Positions 1 through 7,095 of a stretch of 8,810 nucleotides of DNA are shown in pieces; positions within the stretch are counted from its first letter, which is position 1, and each line of letters starts with the position of its first letter. Made by a program: the position numbers and the translations under genes. A model generated the notes under the pieces. The model was not told where the DNA came from and searched no databases. It was given only the letters and a program-made list of their open reading frames with translations. This stretch comes from Microbacteriaceae bacterium (GTDB taxonomy: Bacteria; Actinomycetota; Actinomycetes; Actinomycetales; Microbacteriaceae). Where the stretch lies: positions 1-8,810 of the forward strand of contig JAUZFY010000265.1 in assembly GCA_030840185.1 (NCBI GenBank), written 5' to 3'.

Positions 1-3000
1 CGCTGCGGCGCGGCGGAACACGGCGCGGCGCTGTTCAGGGCGGCGCTGTTGGGCTCAACGTCAATCTTCTCGGCGAGGCCGTCCTCGGCGAACGGGAGGC
101 AGCACGCCGCCTCGCCGGAACCCACGACCTCCTGGCCCGCGATGACGTCGACTATGTCTCGATCAAGGTCTCCGCGACGGTCGCCCCACACTCTCCATGG
201 GCCTTCGACGCGGACGTCAGCCATGTCGTCGAGCGGCTCACTCCGCTGTTCGAGCGCGCCGCTGCCGCATCCCCGGCCAAATTCATCAACCTCGACATGG
301 AGGAGTACAAGGACCTCGACCTCACGATCGCCGTCTTCACCCGCATCCTCGACGAGCCACGTTTCGCCGAGCTCCAGGCCGGAATCGTGCTTCAGGCCTA
401 TCTTCCCGACGCGCTCGGAGCGATGATCCGGCTCGGCGACTGGGCGGCCCGCCGTAGGGCTGCCGGTGGAGCGCCGATCAAGGTTCGACTCGTAAAGGGC
501 GCGAACCTGCCGATGGAACGCGTCGAGTCCTCTTTGCGCGGCTGGCCGCTCGCAACGTGGCCGACCAAGCGGGAGACCGACACCAACTACAAGCGGATCC
601 TGAACTACGCACTCGATCCGACGCGGGTAGACGCGGTGCACCTCGGGATCGCCGGCCACAATCTCTTCGATGTGGCGTTTGCGTGGTTGCTCGCCGGAGA
701 GCGTGGTGTGCGCGAGAGCATCGAGTTCGAAATGCTGCTCGGGATGGCGACCGGCCAGGCCGAGGCGATCAGGCACGATGTCGGTGGCCTTCTGCTGTAC
801 ACCCCAGTGGTGAAGCCACAGGAGTTCGACGTGGCCATCGCCTACCTGATCCGCCGCCTGGAGGAGGGAGCGAGCGAAGACAACTTCATGTCGGCCGTGT
901 TCGAGCTCGCGCACAACGAGGCCCTGTTCGAACGGGAGAGGCAGCGCTTCCTCGCGTCCCTCACCGCTCTCGATGCCGAGATTTCGCAGCCTCAAACCCC
1001 ACTGCTTGAAATCCCACTGTCGCGACGCACTCAGGACCGACGCGTTCCGGAGGTGGGCCCGTCCGACCGGTTCGAGAACACCGCCGACACCGACCCTTCG
1101 CTTCCGGCGAACCGGGACTGGGGCTCCGCAATCCTGTCCCGGGTGGCCGAGTCCACTCTCGGGCAGCAGACACTCTCCGACGCGAAGATCCCGGATGACG
1201 CGGCGCTCGAGCACGTCGTTCAGGCCGCCCTCATCGGCGCAACCGGCTGGGGTGCTTTGAGCGGAGAAGAGCGCGCCGACATCCTGCACCGCGTCGGCGA
1301 CGCGCTGAGCGCCCGCCGCGCCGATCTCATCGAGACCATGACGAGCGAGACCGGCAAGACCATCGACCAGGCAGACCCCGAGGTGAGCGAGGCGATCGAC
1401 TTCGCGCACTACTACGCCGAACTGGCTCGCCAGCTCGATCGGGTGGACGGCGCGACCTTTGTTCCGTCGCGGCTCACTGTCGTCACCCCGCCGTGGAACT
1501 TTCCCGTGGCCATTCCGGCCGGGTCAACTCTCGCTGCGCTCGCCGCCGGCAGCGCGGTCATCCTCAAGCCGGCGGGGCCGGCCGGGCGCTGCGGCGCGGT
1601 ACTCGCCGAGGCCGTCTGGGCGGCCGGCGTGCCGCGCGACGTGCTGCAACTCGTTCAGCTTGACGAGGCCGGACTCGGGCAGCAACTCATCGCGCACCCG
1701 GCAGTCGACCGGGTGATCCTGACCGGCGCGTATGAGACCGCCGAGCTGTTCCGCTCGTTCCGCCCCGACCTGCCGCTTCTCGCCGAGACGAGCGGCAAGA
1801 ACGCGATCATCGTCACCCCAAGCGCGGACCTCGACCTCGCGGTGAAGGATGTTGTCGCCTCGGCGTTCGGGCACGCCGGTCAGAAGTGTTCGGCGGCGTC
1901 GCTCGTCATCCTCGTCGGATCGGTCGCCCGCTCCGCCCGATTCGCTAACCAGCTCACGGACGCCGTCGCCTCCCTGAAGGTCGGCTACCCGTCGGATCCG
2001 GCCACGCAGATGGGCCCAATCATCGAGCCGGCCTCCGGAAAACTGCTCTCCGCCCTCACGACGCTCGGCGATGGCGAAACGTGGCTCCTCGAGCCCAAAC
2101 GGCTCGACGAGCGCGGGGCGCTGTGGTCCCCCGGCCTGCGCACGGGCGTGCGCCGCCGGTCCGAGTTCCACCTCACCGAGTACTTCGGGCCGGTGCTCGG
2201 GATCATGACCGCGGCGACCCTTGATGAGGCGATCGCGCTGCAGAACGACCCGGACTTCGGCCTCACCGCCGGCATCCACTCTCTCGACCCGGAGGAGATC
2301 CGACGCTGGATTCAGGGGGTGCAGGCCGGAAACCTGTATGTCAATCGCGGAATCACCGGGGCGATCGTGCGGCGACAGCCTTTCGGCGGGTGGAAGAGAT
2401 CGGCGGTCGGCGCCGGGACGAAGGCCGGCGGCCCCAACTATCTCATCGGCCTCGGCGAATGGGCGCCGGCGCCACTCACTGCGGACGGCTCACGGATCGA
2501 GAACCCACTGGTGGCGGCGATCGCGAAGGCGGTACCCGACGAGGCTCTCATCGCGGCCTTCCGCAGCGACGCCGCGACCTGGAAGCACTCCTTCGGGTCG
2601 GTCGTGGATGTCTCGAACCTCACGGCCGAACGCAACCTGTTCCGCTACCTCCCGGTTCCGGTCACCATTCGCCTCTCCGACGGCGCGGCGATGACGGAGT
2701 TGCTTCGTGTAGTCGGAGCGGGGCTGCTCGCCGGCTCCGAACTCACGGTGTCAAGCGCGACGGAACCGCCCGTCCAGATTCCGGGCGTTCGCCCCGTAGT
2801 GGAGGATGACCGCTCCTGGCTCGCACGGGCGGCGACGCTCGACGCCGGACGCATCCGCCTGATCGGCGGCAATGCCACCGCCCTCTATGCAGCGATCGGG
2901 GGCAGTCCGGACGTAGCCGTCTACGCGGGCTCGGTCACCCGCTCCGGACGGATCGAGTTGCTTCCGTTCCTGCGGGAACAGGCGATCAGCATCACGGCGC

Positions 3001-3044
3001 ACCGGTTCGGAACCCCGAACCATCTCACGGACACCCTGATTTAG
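1..3044 (+). CDS. putA: Bifunctional proline dehydrogenase / L-glutamate-gamma-semialdehyde dehydrogenase (PutA), 5'-partial
   Basis: The enzyme oxidises proline to P5C with FAD, then P5C/glutamate semialdehyde to glutamate with NAD, passing the intermediate internally. The frame (codons at 3, 6, 9...) is open from the left edge to the TAG at 3042-3044, giving 1013 visible residues. The ATG at 297 is internal, because family sequence continues upstream of it (VNLLGEAVLGE, then DYVSIKVSATVAPHSPW). Visible residues about 15-310 are the PRODH barrel: RLVKGAN at 162-168, DTNYKR at 193-198 and the flavin/substrate motif RRLEE at 284-288. Residues about 390-820 are the aldehyde dehydrogenase: PWNFP at 497-501, general base Glu595 in ETSGKN, catalytic Cys629 in GQKCSA, EYFGPVL from 726 and QPFGG at 792-796. 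The last ~190 residues fit the C-terminal lid domain of longer PutAs, ending in a conserved-type motif (REQAISITAHRFG). Perhaps 150-200 N-terminal residues are missing. The first ~17 codons look out of frame (see findings). Confidence 0.96.
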   Translation, partial: LRRGGTRRGAVQGGAVGLNVNLLGEAVLGEREAARRLAGTHDLLARDDVDYVSIKVSATVAPHSPWAFDADVSHVVERLTPLFERAAAASPAKFINLDMEEYKDLDLTIAVFTRILDEPRFAELQAGIVLQAYLPDALGAMIRLGDWAARRRAAGGAPIKVRLVKGANLPMERVESSLRGWPLATWPTKRETDTNYKRILNYALDPTRVDAVHLGIAGHNLFDVAFAWLLAGERGVRESIEFEMLLGMATGQAEAIRHDVGGLLLYTPVVKPQEFDVAIAYLIRRLEEGASEDNFMSAVFELAHNEALFERERQRFLASLTALDAEISQPQTPLLEIPLSRRTQDRRVPEVGPSDRFENTADTDPSLPANRDWGSAILSRVAESTLGQQTLSDAKIPDDAALEHVVQAALIGATGWGALSGEERADILHRVGDALSARRADLIETMTSETGKTIDQADPEVSEAIDFAHYYAELARQLDRVDGATFVPSRLTVVTPPWNFPVAIPAGSTLAALAAGSAVILKPAGPAGRCGAVLAEAVWAAGVPRDVLQLVQLDEAGLGQQLIAHPAVDRVILTGAYETAELFRSFRPDLPLLAETSGKNAIIVTPSADLDLAVKDVVASAFGHAGQKCSAASLVILVGSVARSARFANQLTDAVASLKVGYPSDPATQMGPIIEPASGKLLSALTTLGDGETWLLEPKRLDERGALWSPGLRTGVRRRSEFHLTEYFGPVLGIMTAATLDEAIALQNDPDFGLTAGIHSLDPEEIRRWIQGVQAGNLYVNRGITGAIVRRQPFGGWKRSAVGAGTKAGGPNYLIGLGEWAPAPLTADGSRIENPLVAAIAKAVPDEALIAAFRSDAATWKHSFGSVVDVSNLTAERNLFRYLPVPVTIRLSDGAAMTELLRVVGAGLLAGSELTVSSATEPPVQIPGVRPVVEDDRSWLARAATLDAGRIRLIGGNATALYAAIGGSPDVAVYAGSVTRSGRIELLPFLREQAISITAHRFGTPNHLTDTLI

Positions 3045-3046
3045 GG

Positions 3047-3153
3047 CTTCTGCGGGTTGAGTAGGTCGCAACGCGACACACGAACTTCTGCGGGTTGAGT
3101 AGGTCGCAACGCGACCCACGGACTTCTGCGGGTTGAGTAGGTCGCAACGCGAC
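3047..3153 (+). repeat. Three tandem copies of a 38-bp intergenic repeat
   Basis: Copies begin at 3047, 3085 and 3123 with an exact 38-bp period. Each has a nearly invariant 31-bp core that starts CTTCTGCGGGTTGAGTAG and ends GTCGCAACGCGAC. The 7-bp spacers differ slightly (ACACGAA, CCACGGA). Each core carries a small hairpin, GGTCGC-AAC-GCGACC, complete in copies 2 and 3 and one pair shorter in copy 1. The array starts two bases after the putA stop. The core resembles repeat sequences I recall as common between genes in Microbacteriaceae, which is unverified here. Confidence 0.9.
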
Positions 3154-3154
3154 C

Positions 3155-3183
3155 GTATCGAAACCGGGGCCGGGTCTCGATAC
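3155..3183. terminator. Hairpin at the centre of the repeat region, possible bidirectional terminator
   Basis: GTATCGAAACC (3155-3165) pairs with GGTCTCGATAC (3173-3183) over 11 positions with one mismatch, around a 7-base GC-rich loop. It lies between the convergent putA and scoB genes, where a terminator for both is expected. No T-tract follows on either strand, so intrinsic termination is an inference from position and structure only. It is enclosed by a longer stem, GGGTTGAGTAG (3130-3140) with CTACTCGACCC (3204-3214), which pairs fully if one G-U pair is allowed. Confidence 0.5.
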
Positions 3184-3195
3184 CCGTCCTCCTGC

Positions 3196-3277
3196 CTCGG
3201 GCGCTACTCGACCCACGGGGTTTCTCGGGCGCTACTCGACCCACGGGGTTTCTCGGGCGCTACTGGACCCGCGGGTT
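3196..3277 (+). repeat. Three tandem copies of a 28-bp repeat, inverse arm of the 38-bp array
   Basis: Copies begin at 3196, 3224 and 3252 with a 28-bp period and the consensus start CTCGGGCGCTACTCGACCC. The third copy has diverged (CTACTGGACCC) and is cut short by the scoB stop codon at 3278-3280. The core CTACTCGACCC is the reverse complement of GGGTTGAGTAG in the left array except for one transition. Each left copy can therefore pair with a right copy. Confidence 0.88.
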
Positions 3278-3940
3278 CTAGAGACTCGTCTCCACCGGCC
3301 GAAGCGCGTCGTCGACCTCGAGCGGCGCGTCGGTCGCGTCGCGGACCTCATCGACGGTGACTCCGGGAGCGAGTTCGCGAAGCACGAGGCCGTCGTTGGT
3401 GACGTCGATCACCGCGAGATCGGTGATGATCCGGTCGACGCAGCGGACCCCGGTGAGGGGAAGCGTGCACTCGCCGACGATTTTGGCCGTGCCATCCCTG
3501 GCCACGTGCTCCATGAGGACGATTACCCGTTCCGCGCCGTTGACGAGGTCCATCGCGCCGCCCATCCCCTTGATCAGCTTTCCGGGGATGGCCCAGTTCG
3601 CGATGTCGCCGGTGACTGAGACCTGCATCGCGCCGAGTATCGCCGTCGCGATCCGTCCGCCCCTGATCATTCCGAAGCTCTCCGCCGAGTCGAAGTACGA
3701 GGCTCCGGGCAACACGGTGACGGTCTCCTTGCCCGCGTTGATCAGCTTGGGGTCCTCTTCGCCGTCCCACGGGTACGGTCCGACTCCGAGGATTCCGTTC
3801 TCGGAGTGAAGCACGACGGTAATGTCTCCGCTGAGATGATTCGGAATGAGCGTCGGAAGCCCGATGCCGAGGTTGACGTAGGTCCCGTCCCGGAGTTCCC
3901 GGGCGGCCCGTGCAGCCATCTGATCCCGTGTGAGCGCCAT
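3278..3940 (-). CDS. scoB: 3-oxoacid CoA-transferase subunit B
   Basis: This is the beta subunit of a heteromeric class I CoA-transferase, which moves CoA from succinyl-CoA to a 3-oxoacid such as acetoacetate or 3-oxoadipate. It has 220 residues, the usual length for the family. Landmarks are the glycine motif LGIGLPT (24-30), the catalytic glutamate Glu47 in [29 protein letters not shown]...GDIANW and [10 protein letters not shown]. All closely follow the C-terminal half of mammalian SCOT as I recall it. The ATG at 3938-3940 overlaps the scoA stop by one base (TGATG), and GAGG (3948-3951) lies 7 bases upstream, so the two subunits are probably translationally coupled. The stop abuts the intergenic repeat. 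The exact substrate cannot be read from sequence: acetoacetate (ScoB) and 3-oxoadipate (PcaJ) enzymes are close relatives, and no pca genes are visible. Confidence 0.93.
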   Translation of the reverse strand: MALTRDQMAARAARELRDGTYVNLGIGLPTLIPNHLSGDITVVLHSENGILGVGPYPWDGEEDPKLINAGKETVTVLPGASYFDSAESFGMIRGGRIATAILGAMQVSVTGDIANWAIPGKLIKGMGGAMDLVNGAERVIVLMEHVARDGTAKIVGECTLPLTGVRCVDRIITDLAVIDVTNDGLVLRELAPGVTVDEVRDATDAPLEVDDALRPVETSL

Positions 3941-4743
3941 CAGCGTGCCTCGCTTTCGTCGCGCTGTCGTTCCCCAGCTCGCCGAACGGTGACCTTCTCG
4001 ATCGGCAACTCTCGCGACTGCTCGGCGGTCAACTCCACCACCCGATCGATGTAGATACCGGGAAGGTGGATGTCGTCGGGGTCGAGCTCACCGGCCTCAA
4101 CGATTTCATCGACCTCGGCAATGGAGATGCGGCCGGACATCGCCGCGAGCGGATTGAAGTTGCGGGTGGACTTCTCGAACACGAGGTTGCCGTGCCGGTC
4201 ACCCCGCGCCGCGCGCACGAGGGCGTAGTCGGCGCGGATTGCGCGCTCGAACACGTACTCCCGCTCCGACCCGAGCGAGTCGATCAGCCGGGTCTCCTTC
4301 GCCGGGGACGGGACGGCAATTGATCCGTCCGCCGCATACCGCCACGGCAGCCCACCGCTTGACACCATTGTTCCGACGCCGGTCGCCGTGAAAAATCCGG
4401 GAATTCCGACCCCGCCAGCCCGTAACCGCTCGGCGAGGGTCCCCTGCGGGGTCAGTTCCACCTCGAGCTCCCCGCCGAGGTACTGTCGCGCAAATTCCTT
4501 GTTCTCGCCGACGTAGGAGGCGATGATCCGATCGATGCGGCCGGCTTCGAGCAATTCCCCGAGTCCCCAGCCGTCCACGCCGCAGTTGTTCGACACAATT
4601 TCGAGCCCGTCGGCGCCCTGCTCGATGAGCGCCCGGATGAGGGTGACCGGCACGCCGGACAGCCCGAATCCCCCTACCGCTATGGTTGCTCCGCTGGGAA
4701 TATCGGCCACCGCCAGGGCGGCCGACGCGGCTGTCTTGTCCAC
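3940..4743 (-). CDS. scoA: 3-oxoacid CoA-transferase subunit A
   Basis: This is the alpha subunit partner of the downstream ScoB, 267 residues long. It starts with the family-typical N-terminus ([20 protein letters not shown]), read from a GTG at 4741-4743. The GTG is chosen over a longer frame beginning at 4818 for two reasons. The extra 25 residues have no family character, and a strong ribosome site (AAGGAAGAGG) sits just upstream of the GTG. Family motifs are GGFGLSGVP (24-32), the CoA-transferase signature region [12 protein letters not shown] (51-62), SYVGENKEF (76-84) and [16 protein letters not shown] (96-111). Together the subunits form the active enzyme in the cytosol. The gene lies 97 bp downstream of the amino acid permease on the same strand, so it may be co-transcribed with it or have its own promoter. 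Substrate is uncertain, as for ScoB. Confidence 0.93.
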   Translation of the reverse strand: MDKTAASAALAVADIPSGATIAVGGFGLSGVPVTLIRALIEQGADGLEIVSNNCGVDGWGLGELLEAGRIDRIIASYVGENKEFARQYLGGELEVELTPQGTLAERLRAGGVGIPGFFTATGVGTMVSSGGLPWRYAADGSIAVPSPAKETRLIDSLGSEREYVFERAIRADYALVRAARGDRHGNLVFEKSTRNFNPLAAMSGRISIAEVDEIVEAGELDPDDIHLPGIYIDRVVELTAEQSRELPIEKVTVRRAGERQRDESEAR

Positions 4744-4747
4744 GGTT

Positions 4748-4757
4748 CCTCTTCCTT
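4748..4757 (-). promoter_or_regulatory. Ribosome binding site deciding the GTG start of scoA
   Basis: On the minus strand AAGGAAGAGG ends 4 bases before the GTG at 4743, and its GGA core lies 9 bases before it. This purine-rich run is the best ribosome site in the area and supports the GTG over upstream starts. Confidence 0.8.
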
Positions 4758-4803
4758 GAGTCCTCGATTGCGGCGATCCCCCGCATGGTTGCCACTGTAG
4801 TAC

Positions 4804-4813
4804 GGGTCGACCC
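4804..4813. other. 10-bp perfect palindrome in the permease-scoA gap
   Basis: GGGTCGACCC lies in the 97-bp gap (4744-4840) upstream of scoA. Downstream of it on the minus strand is TACAGT, a weak -10-like hexamer, but no convincing -35 was found. It may be an operator for scoAB or chance in a GC-rich gap. Otherwise the gap holds only the scoA ribosome site. Confidence 0.25.
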
Positions 4814-4840
4814 CGCATTCTGGCTGCGGCCGGCTAGGCG

Positions 4841-6121
4841 TCAGGCCCCCTTGCTGAGTCGCCGCGACAGGCCACGGTACGCGAGTCCGATCGCGAGCAC
4901 GCCCACGCCGATCGCGATTCCCACCGGCGGGAGGGTCACAACGAGGGTGAGGCAGGCTATCCCGCCGACCACGGGAAGCACCCGCCAGTAGCGGCGCTGT
5001 GTCGGCGGCTGGGTGAAGGCCGCGACGTTGGCGACGAAGTAGTAAAGCAGCACTCCGAACGAGGAGAACCCGATGGCGCCGCGGAGGTCGACGGTCAGTA
5101 CGAGCACACTCACGACGATCGCGAGCGCGACCTCGGCCCGATGCGGAACCCTGAATCGCGGGTGAACGGCCGACAGTATCCGCGGCAGGTCGCCCTCCCG
5201 CGCCATCGCAAGCGTAGTTCGGCCAATTCCGGCGATCAGCCCGAGCAGCGCGCCGAGCGAGGCCGCGGCCGCGCCGAATCTGACGACCGGACCGGCCCAG
5301 CTCCATCCGCTCACCCGCACGACCTCGGCGAGCGGCGCCGGCGAGTTGGCGACGCCGTGCGGCCCGAGGGTCCCTAGCACGATGACCGCAATGACCGCGT
5401 AGATCACGACGGTGAGCGTGAGGGCGATCACGATGGCCCGTGGAATGGTTCTCGCGGGATTCCGCACCTCCTCGCCCATCGTGGCGATTCTGGCGTAACC
5501 GGCGAAGGCGAAGAAGAGTAACCCCGCCGACTGCAGAATTCCGTAGCCGCCGGAGGCGACGAGTGAACCCGGCTGGAACGAACCGCTCGCCGCGAGACCG
5601 GTGCTCGCTCCGGCCGCGACGGCGACGGCGAGCGCCAGCAGTACCACGACAACGATCACCCGGGTGAGGGTCGCCGTGCGGGTGACCCCGAAGTAGTTGA
5701 CCGCCGCGAGTCCGAGAACCGCGGCGACGGCGACCGGACGTTCCCAGCCCGCCGGAGCGGCATAGGCGGCGAAGGTCAGCGCCATGGCCGCGCAGCTCGC
5801 CGTCTTGCCGACGACGAAGCTCCACCCGGCCGTGAAGCCCCACCATGGGCCGAGACGCTCTCGCCCGTAGACGTAGGTTCCCCCGGAGGTCGGATACACC
5901 GCGGCGAGCTGCGCCGATGAAGTTGCGTTGCACAGGGCGACAACGGCGGCCACCACGAGCCCAACCAAGAGTCCGTTTCCGGCTGCTTGCGCTGCTGGCG
6001 TGAAAGCGGCGAAGACACCGGCGCCGATCATGGACCCGAGTCCGATGAAGACCGAGTCGGCCAGGCCGAGCCGCCTGGAAAGGATGGGAGTCGCCGTCAC
6101 AGCACGAGCGTACTTCGACAA
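4841..6121 (-). CDS. APC-family amino acid permease
   Basis: This is a secondary transporter of the amino acid-polyamine-organocation superfamily in the cytoplasmic membrane, 426 residues long with about 12 hydrophobic segments. Family landmarks are the substrate-binding glycine motif GSMIGAGVF in TM1 (29-37), YPTSGGTYVYG (76-86), FAFAGYARIATMGEEVRNP in the TM6 region (204-221) and the cytoplasmic loop REGDLPRILSAVHPRFRVP (308-326). Substrate cannot be assigned: general amino acids are most likely, and polyamines are possible. The start is uncertain. A TTG at 6119-6121 gives the longest usual form, while a GTG at 6098-6100 would begin just before the conserved LSRRLGLADSV stretch; neither has a clear ribosome site. 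The frame stays open upstream with no better start before the preceding gene. It lies 56 bp after the FetB-like gene and 97 bp before scoA, all on one strand. No hairpin is evident in the 56-bp gap, so a shared transcript is plausible. Confidence 0.9.
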   Translation of the reverse strand: MSKYARAVTATPILSRRLGLADSVFIGLGSMIGAGVFAAFTPAAQAAGNGLLVGLVVAAVVALCNATSSAQLAAVYPTSGGTYVYGRERLGPWWGFTAGWSFVVGKTASCAAMALTFAAYAAPAGWERPVAVAAVLGLAAVNYFGVTRTATLTRVIVVVVLLALAVAVAAGASTGLAASGSFQPGSLVASGGYGILQSAGLLFFAFAGYARIATMGEEVRNPARTIPRAIVIALTLTVVIYAVIAVIVLGTLGPHGVANSPAPLAEVVRVSGWSWAGPVVRFGAAAASLGALLGLIAGIGRTTLAMAREGDLPRILSAVHPRFRVPHRAEVALAIVVSVLVLTVDLRGAIGFSSFGVLLYYFVANVAAFTQPPTQRRYWRVLPVVGGIACLTLVVTLPPVGIAIGVGVLAIGLAYRGLSRRLSKGA

Positions 6122-6177
6122 GGTGAACAGCGCCGCGAACGACGTCCCCGTTGGTGTTTCGGCGTCGCTTGCCTGCT

Positions 6178-6972
6178 CTAGCGCGGAGCGTCTTGGCGCG
6201 CAGCGTCTTGGCGCGCGACGGAGACGCGACCGAGCGGGCTTTCGACCAGGGGAAGCAAGACGGGGGCTCCGAACATCCAGGTGAAGCTCGCGACGGTCAA
6301 CGCGCCCGCGGCGAGAATGGCGGCGAGCACCACCATTTGAAACTCCGCAGCCTGAAGCGGAGACGCGCCGGCGAACACCGCTCCGACGAAGGCGCCGGGC
6401 AGCGTCACAATTCCGGTGGTGCGGGTCTGATCGGTCGAGGGGATGAGAGCGGTGGATGCGGCCGACCTCACGGCCCGCTGCGCGGAGCGGCGGGGTGTTG
6501 CACCGACGGAGAGCCAGGCCTCAAGTTCGTCGCGTTGCGAGACGAGAAGTGCTCCGAGCGATCGCCCCATGAGGGTGGACACGGTCATGGCGTTCCCGAT
6601 GATGATTCCGCCGACCGCGAGGAGATAGCGCGGGGTGAAGACGACGCCGCCGGTGCTGAAGACGATGAGCATGGGTACTGCGGATGACACCGCGACCGTG
6701 CCGAATAGGAACGGGAGGTAGTGGGCCGACACCCTGAGTCGGCGGTAAATCACCCAGGTGGCCGCCAACGCCATGATGAGCAGAAAGGCAAGGACGAACC
6801 ATCCATTGCTGATTACCCCATTGAGAATGACGGTGAGGATTGCCAGTTGCACAACCGCGCGGACGACCGCCCACGGCTGCAGCCAGGGATGCTCGAGCCG
6901 CAGGGCCAGCACGACCCCGAGGGTGATTGCGCACAGGCACGCAATCGACACGATCGTCAAGAACAGATTCAA
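6178..6972 (-). CDS. FetB/UPF0014-family ABC transporter permease-like protein
   Basis: This is an integral membrane protein of the UPF0014 family, whose E. coli member FetB (YbbM) works with the ATPase FetA in iron export. It has 264 residues with about 7 hydrophobic segments (near 3-23, 35-54, 57-76, 86-105, 115-137, 187-204, 209-233). Family motifs are VRAVVQL (37-43), GGIIIGNAM (121-129) and the long signature RDELEAWLSVGATP (147-160) followed by TLPGAFVGAVFAGASPLQAAEFQ-type residues (190-212), containing LPG, GxxxAG and P..A...Q. The TTG at 6970-6972 is chosen because GGAAGTGGAAG (6976-6986) lies just upstream and the family begins directly with TM1. A TTG at 6993 is the alternative. The frame runs open to 7515, but that part is antisense to the VIT gene. 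No FetA ATPase is in the window. The C-terminus ends in a duplicated ARQDA. Substrate is inferred only. Confidence 0.85.
   Translation of the reverse strand: MNLFLTIVSIACLCAITLGVVLALRLEHPWLQPWAVVRAVVQLAILTVILNGVISNGWFVLAFLLIMALAATWVIYRRLRVSAHYLPFLFGTVAVSSAVPMLIVFSTGGVVFTPRYLLAVGGIIIGNAMTVSTLMGRSLGALLVSQRDELEAWLSVGATPRRSAQRAVRSAASTALIPSTDQTRTTGIVTLPGAFVGAVFAGASPLQAAEFQMVVLAAILAAGALTVASFTWMFGAPVLLPLVESPLGRVSVARQDAARQDAPR
6187..6216 (-). repeat. Perfect 15-bp tandem duplication at the 3' end of the FetB-like gene
   Basis: AGCGTCTTGGCGCGC occurs twice in a row (6187-6201 and 6202-6216, plus-strand reading). It is in frame and encodes ARQDA-ARQDA just before the final PR of the protein. It looks like a recent slippage duplication in a non-conserved tail. 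Confidence 0.9.
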
Positions 6973-6975
6973 ATT

Positions 6976-6986
6976 CTTCCACTTCC
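6976..6986 (-). promoter_or_regulatory. Ribosome binding site for the FetB-like TTG start
   Basis: On the minus strand GGAAGTGGAAG ends 3 bases before the TTG at 6972; the first GGAAG is 9 bases before it. It supports this start over the TTG at 6993, which has no well-spaced purine run. Confidence 0.6.
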
Positions 6987-6990
6987 GACT

Positions 6991-6999
6991 CAAACCTAT
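6991..6999 (-). promoter_or_regulatory. Possible DtxR-type half-site upstream of the FetB-like gene
   Basis: On the minus strand ATAGGTTTG matches the DtxR/IdeR half-site TTAGGTTAG at 7 of 9 positions. The other half is not conserved. The 9-mer ACCTATGTG (6994-7002, plus strand) is repeated at 7054-7062, inside the full candidate box. It lies just upstream of the ribosome site of the FetB-like gene. Confidence 0.3.
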
Positions 7000-7040
7000 G
7001 TGAGAGCACCTGATCGTTTTCTTGGCGCTTACAAAGAGGG

Positions 7041-7059
7041 AAAGGCCAGCCTCACCTAT
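7041..7059. promoter_or_regulatory. Candidate DtxR/IdeR/MntR-type metal-regulator operator
   Basis: The 19 bases from 7041 to 7059 match the IdeR/DtxR consensus TTAGGTTAGSCTAACCTAA at 13 positions. These include AGG on the left, AGCCT in the centre and ACCTA on the right, which are the strongest parts of that operator. The site is partly palindromic, as such boxes are. It lies 37-55 bases upstream of the VIT start, in the 123-bp region shared with the divergent FetB-like gene, where a metal-responsive repressor or activator would be expected. Whether the regulator senses iron or manganese cannot be told. Confidence 0.5.
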
Positions 7060-7095
7060 GTGGAAAATCATCCGAAAACGGGGTTCGATTGGACC

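Noticed and set aside
1524..2279. 251-residue minus-strand frame inside putA
   Set aside because: It is antisense to the aldehyde dehydrogenase domain and charged, low-complexity in composition with no recognisable domain.
3025..3244. Minus-strand frames with repeated ATYSTRR and LRPTQPAE peptides
   Set aside because: They are translations of the 38-bp tandem repeats. The peptides repeat only because the DNA does, and there is no ribosome site or family match.
3047..3277. CRISPR array
   Set aside because: Repeats are 38 and 28 bp with near-identical 0-7 bp spacers, not unique spacers, and no cas genes are nearby.
4680..5933. 417-residue minus-strand frame rich in Arg and Gly
   Set aside because: It is a shadow of the APC permease in another frame. 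Arg-rich composition is typical of wrong frames in GC-rich genes.
6721..7095. Open frame extending the VIT protein upstream by 125 residues
   Set aside because: It is antisense to the FetB-like gene, lacks membrane or family sequence, and VIT similarity begins after the ATG at 7096.
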